From Parietaria judaica (lineage: Eukaryota > Streptophyta > Magnoliopsida > Rosales > Urticaceae), in contig OX940869.1 of NCBI GenBank assembly GCA_954871525.1, positions 17,636,001 to 17,700,000 on the forward strand: 64,000 nt of DNA. Direction: 5' to 3'. Position 1 is the stretch's first letter, and each line of letters starts with the position of its first letter. This document shows positions 21,569 to 32,909 of this stretch, piece by piece. Both the position numbers and the translations under genes were made by a program. The notes under the pieces were generated by a model, which was not told the DNA's origin, searched no databases, and was given only the letters and a program-made list of their open reading frames with translations.

Positions 21569-24500
21569 GATGGCTTTCTCCAGCGAGCTTAGCGGGGAAT
21601 TATCCGTTGATAACGTCCTTTTGTCCGGTATTGTTGAATTTTTTCATTGATGACGAAGTTCCGGTCACCATTGATGGTGCTCCGGCGAGCTTGGATGATT
21701 GGACATCAAGTATTAAGGGTATATTCCATGGAGGTGATGGCACGAGAATCGAGATTTCGGCAGGCCTCGTGGAGGAAGCCGAACTCAGCTTTGGTGTGGG
21801 CATGCCTTCGGCGATCAACGTGACTTCCGGCGAGGGCATGGGCTGCATGGCGGCATGTGGCAGATTGAAGGCAGCTACAGGAGTTCTCCCGGTGGCATCT
21901 GTGGCGATCGGCGTGGACGCGCGTGCGGGAGGAGGCCCGCTCGGTTTTGGCATGGGCTGCGGCGCGTTCGGGGAGGTAGGGTTCCCTGGAGTCACTCAGT
22001 CGGCGTTTCCTGTGGCAGAGGAGCACGGTGGCGTGGTGGCTGACTTCGGTGGTGGTGTGGGCGCGGGCTCGTGCGTTGTTCGTCTCGGCGTTGATTCTGC
22101 GGTCTTTGGCGTGGGCAGCGGCTTTGAAGGTGCTACGGCGAGCGATGCGGCTGCGATAGTGATGTCTGTTGGAAAAGGTGAGGTCGTATTCAACTCCGGC
22201 ATTCTTGCTCCGGCGATAGGGCCGCCAAAAATGGTGGCGAAGTCCGATTTCAACGGAAACTTCGATTTTGAGGGCTTCGAGACTCTGACCGACGATCCAT
22301 ATTTTGCGTTGGATTCGTCGGGACCGAGGCTATCTCCTGCCAAGGAAATTATCATTTCTGGGACAAGCGTACTGGTCTTCGGGCTTTGTAAGGACCACTA
22401 GTTGTTGATTCGTCTTTTATCGTCGGCTCTGGCGGAGAGCATTTTGTCTTATGAATCTCCTGGACGTGCTGCAAACATTGTAGGTGGCTTGGCGACTTGT
22501 GGCGGATCTCCTGGCGAGCATAGCTTCGAGCCTTCGGTCCTTGATGGTGCCTCTAATATAGAATTTGCTGATGTCGATACGTCTAATGTCGTCGAGGAGC
22601 AGGGCGTTGCAGGGACGTTGTCGGTGAGGTGCCCGTTACTGAGGAGGGACCTACAGGCAAGGGTCTTGCCATCGTGGGCATTGCCGCTGGCGAGGGTCCT
22701 CTTGCTGACGAGGTGCTCAAACAGCGTCGTTACCGTGTTCCGGCTTTCTGTCCTAAGATGATTGTGCATACCCAAGTCTCTAAGTCTTCGTTGGCATCCT
22801 TCCTTGCTCTTCATAGATTGTCGTATCTTGCCGGTCTTTGGGTTCTAGCTGCAGGCGAGCTTCCTTGTGATCGTGTCCCCGGTTTTCTGCCAGTGCACTT
22901 GGAGAGTCTTCGTCAGGGGATGGGCCTTCCTCTTCGGCCGTTCGTCCGTGACATTCTGGTGTCACTGGGTGTGCCGGCCTTCCAGGTTGCGCTGGGATCC
23001 TTTCGTGCTTTGGCGATGTGCTTTTCAGCTTAGCGGGTTCACTCTCGTCGATCTATGACGGTCGAAGAGTTTCGCACCGCCTTTCACTTCTATTGTTGTG
23101 CCTCAGAGGCTGGAGAATATATGGTGTCTTTGTCGTACGTTCGTCTGGAGTTGCCTCGATGCAGGGTGGATCAGTAATGGCGTCGTCAATGGGTTTGGGC
23201 TCCGGTGTCTCTGCTTGGTTCATCTTTGCCTGACTTCAGCTCTCGACTGTTGCGTCCACCGTATGAGCATACGTCTGGCTCGGGGACTTTCGATAGCCTA
23301 ATCTTGGAGTTGGTGAAGAAGGACGGTCTGCTTTCTTTCACGGAGTCTCGGCGGTTGATCTCGACGGGCTTCATTGCCATTTCGCTGGGAGGCTTTGTCG
23401 ATGTTGATGAGGCAGATGTGTATGCTCCGATTCCTCTTCAAATGGTTACTCCGACTGAGGGTTACGTGCCTCGCGTCTCTTTGCGAGAAGGCGTCCGTCG
23501 TTCTTCGAGGGCGGATGTTCTTCATTCTTCGAGGGCGGATGTTCGTCGTTCTTCTTCAACGAGGGTTGATGCTCGTCGTCCTTCAAGGGAAGGTGTTCGT
23601 TGCTCTTCTCCAGCGAAGGCTTCGTTGAAGGCGAAGGCTCCAGCTCCTTAGCGGCATATTCCTTCGGTGGTCGTCCGTCCTCCAGCTGCTCTAGCTTCGT
23701 CGACTTCTGCAGGTATAATTCCTTTTGCTTGGTCTTCAGTAGTTGTATTATTCTCCATTACTTCATTCGTCGTTGCGCAGGTTCATCTGGCTTCAGGAAG
23801 TTTGTACCTCAGATGTGTCCTCGGGCTTCTGTCGTTGCTTCCGGTGCTCATGTTGCTCCAGCCTCGAATTCGTCTGGCGAGGGTTTTGATGATCGTACCT
23901 TCCGTTGCCCCCGTTCTGAAGCAACAATTATCGTTAAAGAAGGCATCTTCGTCTCGTTGTTCGCGTTCGTCGTCTCCTGGAAAAGCTGGGGATTCTTCTG
24001 GTCGGGTTCGTCAGCGTGGCGCTGGTCTTGGTGGGATGTCATCTCTAGTTGATGCTTCAGGGGGCGACTCTCATGGTGACGCGCTTGCTCCTGCTGTTAT
24101 TCCTCCGTCTGGCGAGGTTCCTGAGTCTGGTGGTTCATCGAGCGTTGAGCGTGCTCTGAGCCTCAAGCGCCTTTGTGTCGGGAGCGTCTCCAATCTTCGT
24201 CCTCGGGTGGTTACGTCGGTGGTGGGTGCTCTGTACTCGGCTTTTGTAATTGATGATTCCTTCTGTCAGGCGAGGGTACGTACTTTTTGGCATTCTTTCT
24301 TACTTCGTCGTATTGTACTTCCTTATGCTCGTCGTTTGTCTTCTAGGCCTTGCTGTCGTTGGCGGAGGTCGCTCGTTGTCCTGAAGCTTCTAATACCCTG
24401 TGTACGTCTTTGAAGGGTGTCTTGAAGAAGGTCGTTGCTGAGCGTGATGCGTTGCAGGGCAAGGTTACCAAGGAGAGGCATGAGGTCAAGATCTCCCGGG

Positions 24501-24830
24501 CTGATTGCGTGTGCGAGGGTCGTGGCTTTGAAGGCTTCCTTGGCGAGGCGCGATTACCGGATCGAGCGTCTTCAGAATGATGTCTCCGAGGCTACTTCTT
24601 CCCATGCTAAACTGAAGGTGGAAGCTGATGCGAGTCTTACTGAAACAGAGCTGACGTGGCACGCAGCTTCTGACGAGGTGTACTAGTCGGGTTTTGAGGA
24701 TTGCCAGGCGGCTCATCTTCAAGAGAATGGTCATCTTGCTCTTTTGCTTCAGGTTCCTTGACTTCCTTGGTGCTCTGGACTCCGTTCGCGATGTGGAGCC
24801 GCTCAGCTTGGTGCATCCCAAAGATTAGTT
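21569..24830 (+). pseudogene. Antisense accessory gene of the Tat element (putative gypsy-type transposon protein)
   Basis: Runs opposite to gag. An ATG at 21569 opens a short frame (MAFSSELSGELS) that shifts into a 264-residue frame (to 22401) rich in Gly, Ala and Val. A second block (22629-23033) has LPVHLESLRQG, LPLRPFVRDIL and GVPAFQV, which match the conserved core of the plant 'putative gypsy type transposon' family (PF04195-like: 'hPfv...L...g..p.QL.pN.wr'). Ser/Arg-rich repeats follow (RRSSRADV, 23490-23640). The C-terminal part (24350-24690) is heptad-rich and coiled-coil-like (VVAERDALQGKV, RIERLQNDV). Several frameshifts and stops break it. The protein's function is not known to me. 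Confidence 0.6.
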
Positions 24831-25119
24831 TCTCTTTTCTTTGCCTCTATGATTTATAGACATTTTCGGGCTTTATTTTAGCCTTACTCATTGCCCCGGC
24901 ATGTTTGTTCGGCATGTTTTGCCTTTTCGTTACGTACCTGTTTGATGACATTTATGCATTTAGTATAACTTAAAGTTTGAGTTTTGTTCATACATTTGCT
25001 TGTCGAGTGTGCGCGTCGTGGTGTGTTGTGGCAGTCTTATGAGTGCACGTGTAGTATACGTTGTTCGTAGACGATTGTATGCCCTTGCTCACTGGGTAGC
25101 TAATCCAACGAGTTTGGGC
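24831..25119. other. Noncoding tail after the antisense gene
   Basis: I see nothing beyond T-rich sequence that could be a 3' UTR of the antisense gene. No RT or integrase motifs occur. Confidence 0.5.
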
Positions 25120-25296
25120 TGCCTATTGTGACTTGGCGAAGGAGTCCGGTGTGTGTGTCGGTGCCTATTGTGACCTGGCGAAGGAGTCCAGTGTGTGTGG
25201 CGGTGCCTATTGTAACCTGGCGAAGGAGTCCGGTGTGTGTACAATTGCCTATTGTAACATGGCGAAGGAGTCCGGTGTGTGTGCCGGTGCCTATTA
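25120..25296. repeat. 42-bp minisatellite inside the Tat element
   Basis: Units of about 42 bp containing GCCTATTGTGACCTGG and CGAAGGAGTCCGGTGTGTG occur four times, and a fifth starts before copia D interrupts it. The array resumes for one partial unit at 38087. There are no unique spacers, so it is a plain tandem array. Confidence 0.88.
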
Positions 25297-27818
25297 TGTT
25301 GGACATGTGTCCTTAAACAAGCTGCCATGTCCCCAATTGTAAAAGATTTTGACCAAAGTCGTTAAATAAAAGATTTTACTTATTATGTTAATCTTATTAT
25401 AGTTTCTGGTAGAGTAAAATAGAATGTTTTTTCCATAGTTCATAAGGGATTCAATTATGTTATTATTATCACAACCGAGTCAATGTGAGGAAGAATTAAT
25501 AATCATAATAAATGAACTTAAAATGTCCGTCACCTGATTAACTTGGTGGGAGCCCATTAATCGTATAAGGTCATTAATGTGACTAAGTGATAATCCTATT
25601 CTGGATTAAGTGTGAGTGTCACACTCACTAGAAGTGCATTATGTATGAAGCGGCTTCATACTGGACTGGACTTGACTTAAACTGCGGAAGTTGTTACATA
25701 AGACAGTCACTGACAACTTGGAGTTGAGTCACTAGTAGATGATCAAATGGATATTCGATCTAAGTCCTGAGTTACCTCGAGTCGGGACTGTTGACTTGAT
25801 TGTTCTTTAATTTAACTATTAAAGAACACATTTTACTGTCGTTCCCAATGCTGCTATTTTGGGAACATGATAGTCAACAGATAAGGATAGCTTGGTCATA
25901 GACACGGACATCACATAGCTCTCTTCAGAGCCAAGATGATTCCCTTGATTGTTAGTCGTGAGAAGTGAGAGGTACCCGTGCGCAACTTATGAATCGAAAC
26001 CATAAGTGGGTTACTCACAATATTAGTAACTGAGTGGAGCATGAAAATGTAATGAGAGGCAAAACGGTAAAAACCGCCTGCTCGTGTGTGGATCATAAAG
26101 TGAAAGATAAAAAACCTAAATTTGATTGTGTCAATGGACACCTTACTATAAAGGTAATAATATATACTGTATCACTAAAGAGTGCAGCCTCGGGTTTATA
26201 GTTGAATAACACCGAGGTTTGACGAACCACTAGCACTTCGTTAGAGCTTCAGTGATACGGGTCCATGGTCCCCAGGATAACTCCGGAACGGATGATACGT
26301 ACGTGATTTAAGCATTCGCTATGTTTTATCATTTTTCAGGATTCATAAAACTAGAGTCTGCGTCAGACCTTAGTACCAAAGTTTGGTGCTGGAAATTTAA
26401 CGTATAAAAGAAAGTTCAGTTTAGATTTTTCATCAACTGGATAGTTGTTGGAAATTAAATTCTAAGAGACTTTGCTTTTGGAACCAAGTCGTTTCGATGT
26501 ACGGTTTGTGATTTAGAGAATTTCCAAGTTTGCGATCGTTTTCGTAACTATGTGAAATTTAATCACATGTCACGAATTTAAATGGTGGTGTTGCACTACG
26601 ACATTTAATGTGTGATATTGAGATCAGAGGTTAATAATATAATTTAATTATTAATATTCTTATTCGTAATTAATAGATTTATGTTATTTAAATAAAAATA
26701 TATATTTGGTATATATATGAATGTGTAAAAATAATGTGGCCCACGTAAATGTGTAAGTTGGGCTTACACGAATTTGCTTGGATTTGGACTTTCCAAATAT
26801 GCGGAATAAGTACCTATGTTTAGGTATTAAGGGAAAATCTTGAAATTAATTTGTTTATTAGAACGGTGAAGTTTCATCTTAACCGTTGGATCATGATAAT
26901 TAATTTGGAAAGCTAAATTCGAAAAATGACTTGGTGACCAAGCATGGATTTCGAATATGGTTAATTAATTATATCCATTGGATTCGTTTAAGATTTAATC
27001 TTAACCATTGGATTGGAAATTAATTAACATGTACATATGGAATGCATAATTCGAATTTATTATAAAAGGAGGTCGAATTCTAAAGCTTGGTGATCAAGTT
27101 TGCAGAGTTGACTTTTTCCTAAATCCATATGGTCCATTAGATTGGTTATGGAATTAATTCCAACCATTGGATCAAGCTTATCGATTTTGAATTTTCCATA
27201 TGGGTACATAGAGAATTTGAATTCTATTATATAAGGAAGTGATTGGATAATTGATTTATTCATGGTTTTCCTATTTTGTTAAATCCCTAATTAATTAGAA
27301 CCTTTGGATCATTGGTAATTCAATCTTGGCCATTGGTTAGAGTAATTAATTATATTTACCTATCATGGAATTCGAAAGAAATCTTTAAAAGAACTACCAG
27401 TTAAAGTTTTGCGACAGAGTCCTGCCGGCGAAGCCCACGCTTCGGTACGTGGAGTCCAGAAGAATATCCCGGAAGATCACGGGAGTTTCCCTCAGCATCG
27501 GCGAAGCCTTGTCCAGTTCAGAACGCGCAGCCGGAATCGTCATCGCCTGAGGTACGGCCTTATGGATTTGGTCAATAAACGCAAACCTTTATTTACAGTT
27601 TATTTGTTATCTATAGACAAGATTATTAACAATGAATTCATGAAAAGTTAAATTGGTAACGATTTATCAGATCTTGATTTTGGTTATTATACAATGTTCA
27701 AATCGTAGAACGGGTAACAAGTTTTTCCGCTTTAAATATTTTTTTTAAATGTTACCCGGACGGCTTGACGGCATAAATCGTGATAATATTATCGGGAAAC
27801 GTAATGAACTTCCCAACA
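25297..27818 (+). repeat. 5' LTR of copia D, promoter deleted
   Basis: 2522 bp, TGTTGG to CCAACA. It carries the dyad GTATGAAG-CGG-CTTCATAC at 25643-25661. Relative to the 3' LTR it lacks about 165 bp around 27377. In the 3' LTR that segment (about 37520-37710) holds the TATA box and the CT-rich start region. Confidence 0.92.
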
Positions 27819-27820
27819 AT

Positions 27821-27838
27821 TGGTATCAGAGCCATGGT
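27821..27838 (+). other. Primer binding site of copia D
   Basis: TGGTATCAGAGCCATGG lies two bases after the LTR end. It is complementary to the 3' end of plant initiator tRNA-Met, the standard copia primer. Confidence 0.93.
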
Positions 27839-29656
27839 TTAAGCATAAATAATTACATAATTAGTTTAAGGTTAAAAAATGAACGAATTATTTAATGAAT
27901 AAATTGATTTTAAAATTTAAATTTAATTTCTAGACATTTTAAAATTAATTTAATATTGGGTCATTACCCGACCTGAATTTTTCGGATCAGGTATTGGGCC
28001 GCGCTGCACTAGGCAGCCCAACCTGTAGGGTCACGAAGTGGGGCTGCAATGCAGCCCTTGGCACTTCAGCCAGGCCCAGGCCACGGGCAAGCCCAACCCA
28101 GGCCATTCGGCCAGCGCACGAGCGCGCGCCGAGGGCACGTTTCCAAGGCCCAGCGCACGGGCAGCCCGCATGCAGCATGGCCCATCCCAGTGCGCTGTCC
28201 CTAGCAGCGACGTGGGCCTGTAGGTCCGCGCTAAAGGCGCGCTGCCCTGGCAGCCCCGTGGGCCTTCGTGGCCCAGCCCGCAGGAAAATCTATAGGCATG
28301 TGGGCCCGGGCTTAAACCTGATTAGCCCATATACTTAATTTTATAATATTGGTCGAATTTCTAAGCCCGACCCAAATATCCATGGATTAATTAATTAATT
28401 TTATTTTTGAATTAATATTTTTGAATTAGATTAATTATGTTTGATTAATTAATTAGTAAAAATATGGATGTTATTTTTGGTAAATAACATTGTCTTATTT
28501 AAAATAAAATATGGATGTTATTTTTGGTAAATAACATTGTCTTATTTTTCGAATTCATAATCTAAAAATATGGATGATAATTCTTTGATGAAAATATCAT
28601 TGTCTTATTTTTAATTTTCATAAATAATTATTAATGGGCTAATTATATGAATGATAATAATTAGAAAATAAGTATCATTGACATATAATTATAAATTCAT
28701 CATAGATATAATTTGTTAAACCTATTTTCATAACCCTTGAAACATAGTGTCTATGTTAAGGTCATTATTAATATGTCGGTATAGGATAGATATAAATAAT
28801 AAACCATAAATAAGATTTATTTATTATTAGTTGGAAAAATTTCAAACCTACAATCTTGCCTAAGGAAGAATGAATTAAAAGTGGGGCCGGTTCACCATCC
28901 ACTTCTGGGTGATCGGTTAGGACCCCTCCTATCGAACTGGAGAGCGTACGATTTGATCTATCACTACCGATGAAGTAATAAATAAATGACTAGGCTTATT
29001 AGATATTACCTCTGTAATTATAACGCCTTAAGATAAACGTTTTTAATGTGTGTCATTAAATGGAGTTTATAATAAGTTTTTATAATTTAAGAAATTACAA
29101 ACGTTATTTTCTAAAAAAATGGCAAGTATAGAATATCTTAAAAGGTCTCCATTATTATTGTCACACGGTCTGCTGACCACACCGCCTCGAGTCACCTTAG
29201 TGTGTCCATTCCCCAAGGAAGGTGTGCTTGTCGAAGGTTTGACACCGTGATAGTTCCCAAAGAATATGGGGACGGAGGAATCTTGGAAATGGGCCACGAG
29301 TCACCTTAGTGTGACCATTCCCTAAGGACGACGTTTCCAAGACTAATCCGATAACCGAAAATAATGGGTTAAGCTTGCACGGAAGTTGGTGCTTCCCGAC
29401 CGTCTATGGTGATAGTTAATAATCATAGTTAATTAAGTTCTTGTTCCCGACCGTCTACACGGTTGATCCCGCTAAGTCACCCTAGCCTGACCATTACCTA
29501 AGGACCACAACGACGTGTACAGTCGGTTAAATTATCACGAAATAGTTAATGGGTTTAATTAACGTTTTCCCGGAACATATTTGCATCATGTAACTATTTC
29601 AAACCTTTTTCTTAAAACATTCTACCTATAATAAAGTTTAATAAGTTTTGTTTTTC
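27839..29656 (+). other. Untranslated leader of copia D
   Basis: A long leader (about 1.8 kb) without a convincing gene. It has a GC-rich block at 27990-28310, and a repeated 'tatggatgttatttttggtaaataacattgtctta' type segment at 28460-28545. Three copies of a 30-bp hairpin-forming motif lie at 29191-29220, 29300-29329 and 29476-29505. The same order is found in reverse in element B, so the leader is a conserved part of the family. Confidence 0.75.
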
Positions 29657-30949
29657 AATGCTTTTCCAAAATGTCAATCCCAATATATACAGAATAATCT
29701 GATGTGTATTTAATGTTAAGACAATAAAAGTTCGAATAAGTGATTTTGTTCACTTATTGGTTATCTTTTGTGTCTGGCTAGTATTTCCACTCGAAATTAC
29801 GAGGGAGTAATTCGAAAGTTCTTGAACTTGGGAAATGGCTGAAAGATCAACAAAGATAAGATAATCACCTAACCCAATGATTGGTTAAGGTTGGAACCTT
29901 TGACTAAATCCAGGATTCGGAAGACAATCATACGTTGACTATGTTAGTCAAAATAATGGGATAATTATTTCAGTGGGAGCAAGTCATTTATATATAATAA
30001 ATAGTTGTTTTCAAGAACAATATTTATTATACTCGTGACTTACATGGAAATTCAAAAGTCCACCTATATAAACAAAGTTTTATCATTATAGATAATAATG
30101 AAATTATTATTTATGAGATGATCTAGTTGTTTGTATTAATTATCCGGGAGGTGAAATAAACGAGCTCAAAACATAATGAAGTAATTAATGAATAATATGG
30201 ATATGACATCCAGAAAAAATGTTAACTATGAAAGTGATCGATCATACCTAAGGCTTCTAAAAGATAGTCATATTAATTTGGATGAGATAAACAGAATGGA
30301 CCAATGTGTGGATTGTTCGTCAGTTCCTTGCCTGTTTGAGAATCTTGTCCAAAGATTAAAATGATTAAAATACCATTTTATGTGAAAAGGTCTAAAGAGC
30401 CACAGTTCCTATAAAGCTTCTACATACTTTGTGTATGTGGTCCATTATACACGCTCGAGAAAGATATGAATACTTTATCCAATGATTGGCAAGTATTCAA
30501 GGTAATGGTATGAATGCAAAGTAAATTAGAACTTTTGTGAGCTCAAGTAATTTATTGCATGAACCGAATTTTTAATTCGACAAATCACTAATGACTTTTC
30601 AGTTATACTTAAGGGGTGAGTCTGAACGTTTAATTCAGTGATCAGCTAAAAAAGAAATTAATTCTCTGTTATTCAACGGTTCCTAGCATCCCAACACAAT
30701 GAGGTGTTCTAGAAAGAAGTAACAAGAACCTTTTAAGAAATGATTAAGGAGAGATAATCATTTTATTTTATTCATTTAATGGAATTTGGACAAGATATAG
30801 TTTATGATCATATACGAGCGTAATTGTTTTTCAACAATAGTAACTCTTTTGGAAAATGACTCTATGATAAACTATGAACCTCAAAGTAAAATATTACTAG
30901 AGGAATTGTTAAAGGACAAAGTAATTACACAATCAGCAATGTCTGTTGA
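29657..30949 (+). pseudogene. Decayed gag-to-integrase region of copia D
   Basis: A gag-like start (ATG near 29669, MSIPIY) is lost after a few codons. Beyond this I recognise no gag, protease or integrase motifs. The stretch is AT-rich with many stops and may be a replaced or badly decayed interior. Confidence 0.45.
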
Positions 30950-32700
30950 TAATCAGATAGAGGAAACCACAGGTCCCAAATCAGAACTCTGGGTACTCAG
31001 ACGTAGTGGGAGGTTCAGTATTTAGATTGAACACTACGAGCACCGGGAAGAGAACAACGTTGTCGTGTCGACAGTAACGTTGATGATCCTTTGAACTTTG
31101 ACGAGGTTATAAATGATACTGATCATTTGAAATGGAAGGACGTCATGAACCAAGAGAAACAGAATCTATGGATTCTAACTAAGTCTGGGAACTTGTAGAT
31201 TTACTGGATGGATTCAAACCCATTGGCTGAAAGTGGATCTACAAAAAGATGAGTTGACAGGAAGGTTGGAACCTTAAGAGCTAGTTTAGTGGACAAGGGT
31301 TAAACCCAGAGAGAAAGTATTTGTTTCGAGAAAACTTTCTCTCCTGTCACTAAAGTCCATTCTACCATAGCCTAAATTCTCAACTATGAGATTTGGCAGA
31401 TGGACGTCAAAACCGCTTTCCTGAACGGGTACATTGACGAGAACATCTATATAGACCAACCAGATAGGTTCGTGCAAAACTGTCAAGAAGGGAAAGTTTG
31501 GAGATTGCTCAAGTCCATTTATGGATTGAAGCAAGCTTCCAGATCTTGGAATCTAAAGTTTGATGAGACCATCAAGACCTATGGATTCGTGCAAAACATC
31601 ACTGAGGCCTACATTTATAAGCTCAATGATGATACCGTGGAGATTTTCCTTGTTCTATACGTCGACGATATTCTTCTCATTGGTAATAATGTGAAAAAGT
31701 TATCGGACGTGAAAGCGTGGTTAGCTACGAAATTCCAAATGAAGGATATAGGAGAAGCCAGCTATGTTCTTGGGATCCGTATCTTTAGGGATCGTAACAA
31801 CAGGCTTCTGGCCTTATCGCAAGCAGCCTACATTGATAAGGTGGTAGAACATTTTGCAATGGTAAACACCAATGGAGTAATTTACCGACTAGGCATGGAG
31901 TGTTCCTCGATAGGAAACAATACCCAACTTCTCCGGAAAAGCAAGACGCGATGAGGGACATACCCTATGCTTCAGCAGTGGGAAGTCTGATGTACACTAT
32001 GCAGTGTACTAGGCCAGACATTTGTTACGCTGTGAATATTGTTAGCAGGTACCAATCCAACCTTGGTATGGCTCACTGGACAACAGTGAAGAACATTCTC
32101 AAGTACCTTAAGATAACGAGAAACTATATGTTAGTGTTTTTAGGATCAGAACTGAATCCATAAGGGTACACTATCTCGGAATTTATATCTGACAGAGGTG
32201 CGAGAAAATCCACTGGACAGCAGTGAAGAACATTCTCAAGTATCTTCGGAGAGCGAGAAAATCGACGTCAGGAGCAGTGTTCACCCTTGCTGGTGGAGCG
32301 ATATTCTGGAGAAGCGTTAAGCAATCCTGTATCGCAGATTCACCAATGGAAGCTGAATATGTGGCAGCGTGTGAGCCAGCCAAAGAATCAGTTTGGCTAA
32401 AGCATTTCTACATAGAGCTGGGAGTAGTTCCAGATGTAGATGGGCCCTTAACGTTGTACTGTGACAACAGTGGCACGGTGACAAATTCTAAAGACCTAGA
32501 GACCATAACAAGGCAAAGAATATAGAACGCAAATACCATCTTATCAGAGAAATAGTGCGTCGTGGCGACGTAAGGGTTGTGAAAATAGCTTCGGGAGACA
32601 ATCTGGCTGATCCATTCACCAAGACGTTGCCAGAGAAAATATTCAGGAGGCATCTGGAGAGTATGGGTCTGAAAGACATGGGTCATCTTCTTCAAGTACC
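30950..32700 (+). pseudogene. Copia D pol: RT and RNase H with an internal duplication
   Basis: The pre-RT region is visible (ELWVLRRSGRF, 30980-31020). After damaged RT fingers, an open frame (31400-31954) holds MDVKTAFLNGYIDEN, LKSIYGLKQAS and the catalytic YVDDILLIGN. A frameshift leads into 31900-32163 (VGSLMYTMQCTRPDICYA, KYLKITRNYML). Then 137 bp downstream the segment HWTAVKNILKYLRRA appears again (32211 on), this time with the same 28-residue deletion as element B, and continues to MEAEYVAAC and LYCDNSG. The end (DNLADPFTKTLPEK) reaches the polypurine tract in a third frame. Confidence 0.9.
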
Positions 32701-32711
32701 AAGTGGGAGAT
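32701..32711 (+). other. Polypurine tract of copia D
   Basis: AAGTGGGAGAT directly precedes the LTR start TGTTGGACATG and matches the B polypurine tract. It follows the pol C-terminus immediately. Confidence 0.82.
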
Positions 32712-32909
32712 TGTTGGACATGTGTAAAAGATTTTGACAAAAGTCGTTGAATAAAAGATGTTACTTATTATGTTAATCTTATTATAGTTTCTGGTAGAGT
32801 AAAATAGAATGTTTGTTCCGTAGTTCATAAAGGATGGAATTATGTTATTATTATCACAACCGAGTCAATGTGAGGAAGAATTAATAATCATAGTAAATGA
32901 ACTAAAAAT

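Noticed and set aside
21600..22814. Minus-strand frames opposite the Tat antisense gene
   Set aside because: Shadow frames of a GC-rich coding region. The PF04195-like motifs read only on the plus strand.
25089..25342. Repetitive short proteins on both strands, and a CRISPR-like look
   Set aside because: This is a head-to-tail 42-bp minisatellite with no unique spacers, in a plant retroelement. No cas genes exist.
27987..28338. GC-rich frames on both strands in the copia D leader
   Set aside because: Composition artefact of a GC-rich leader block. The equivalent block in B (17930-18076) does not keep any of these frames.
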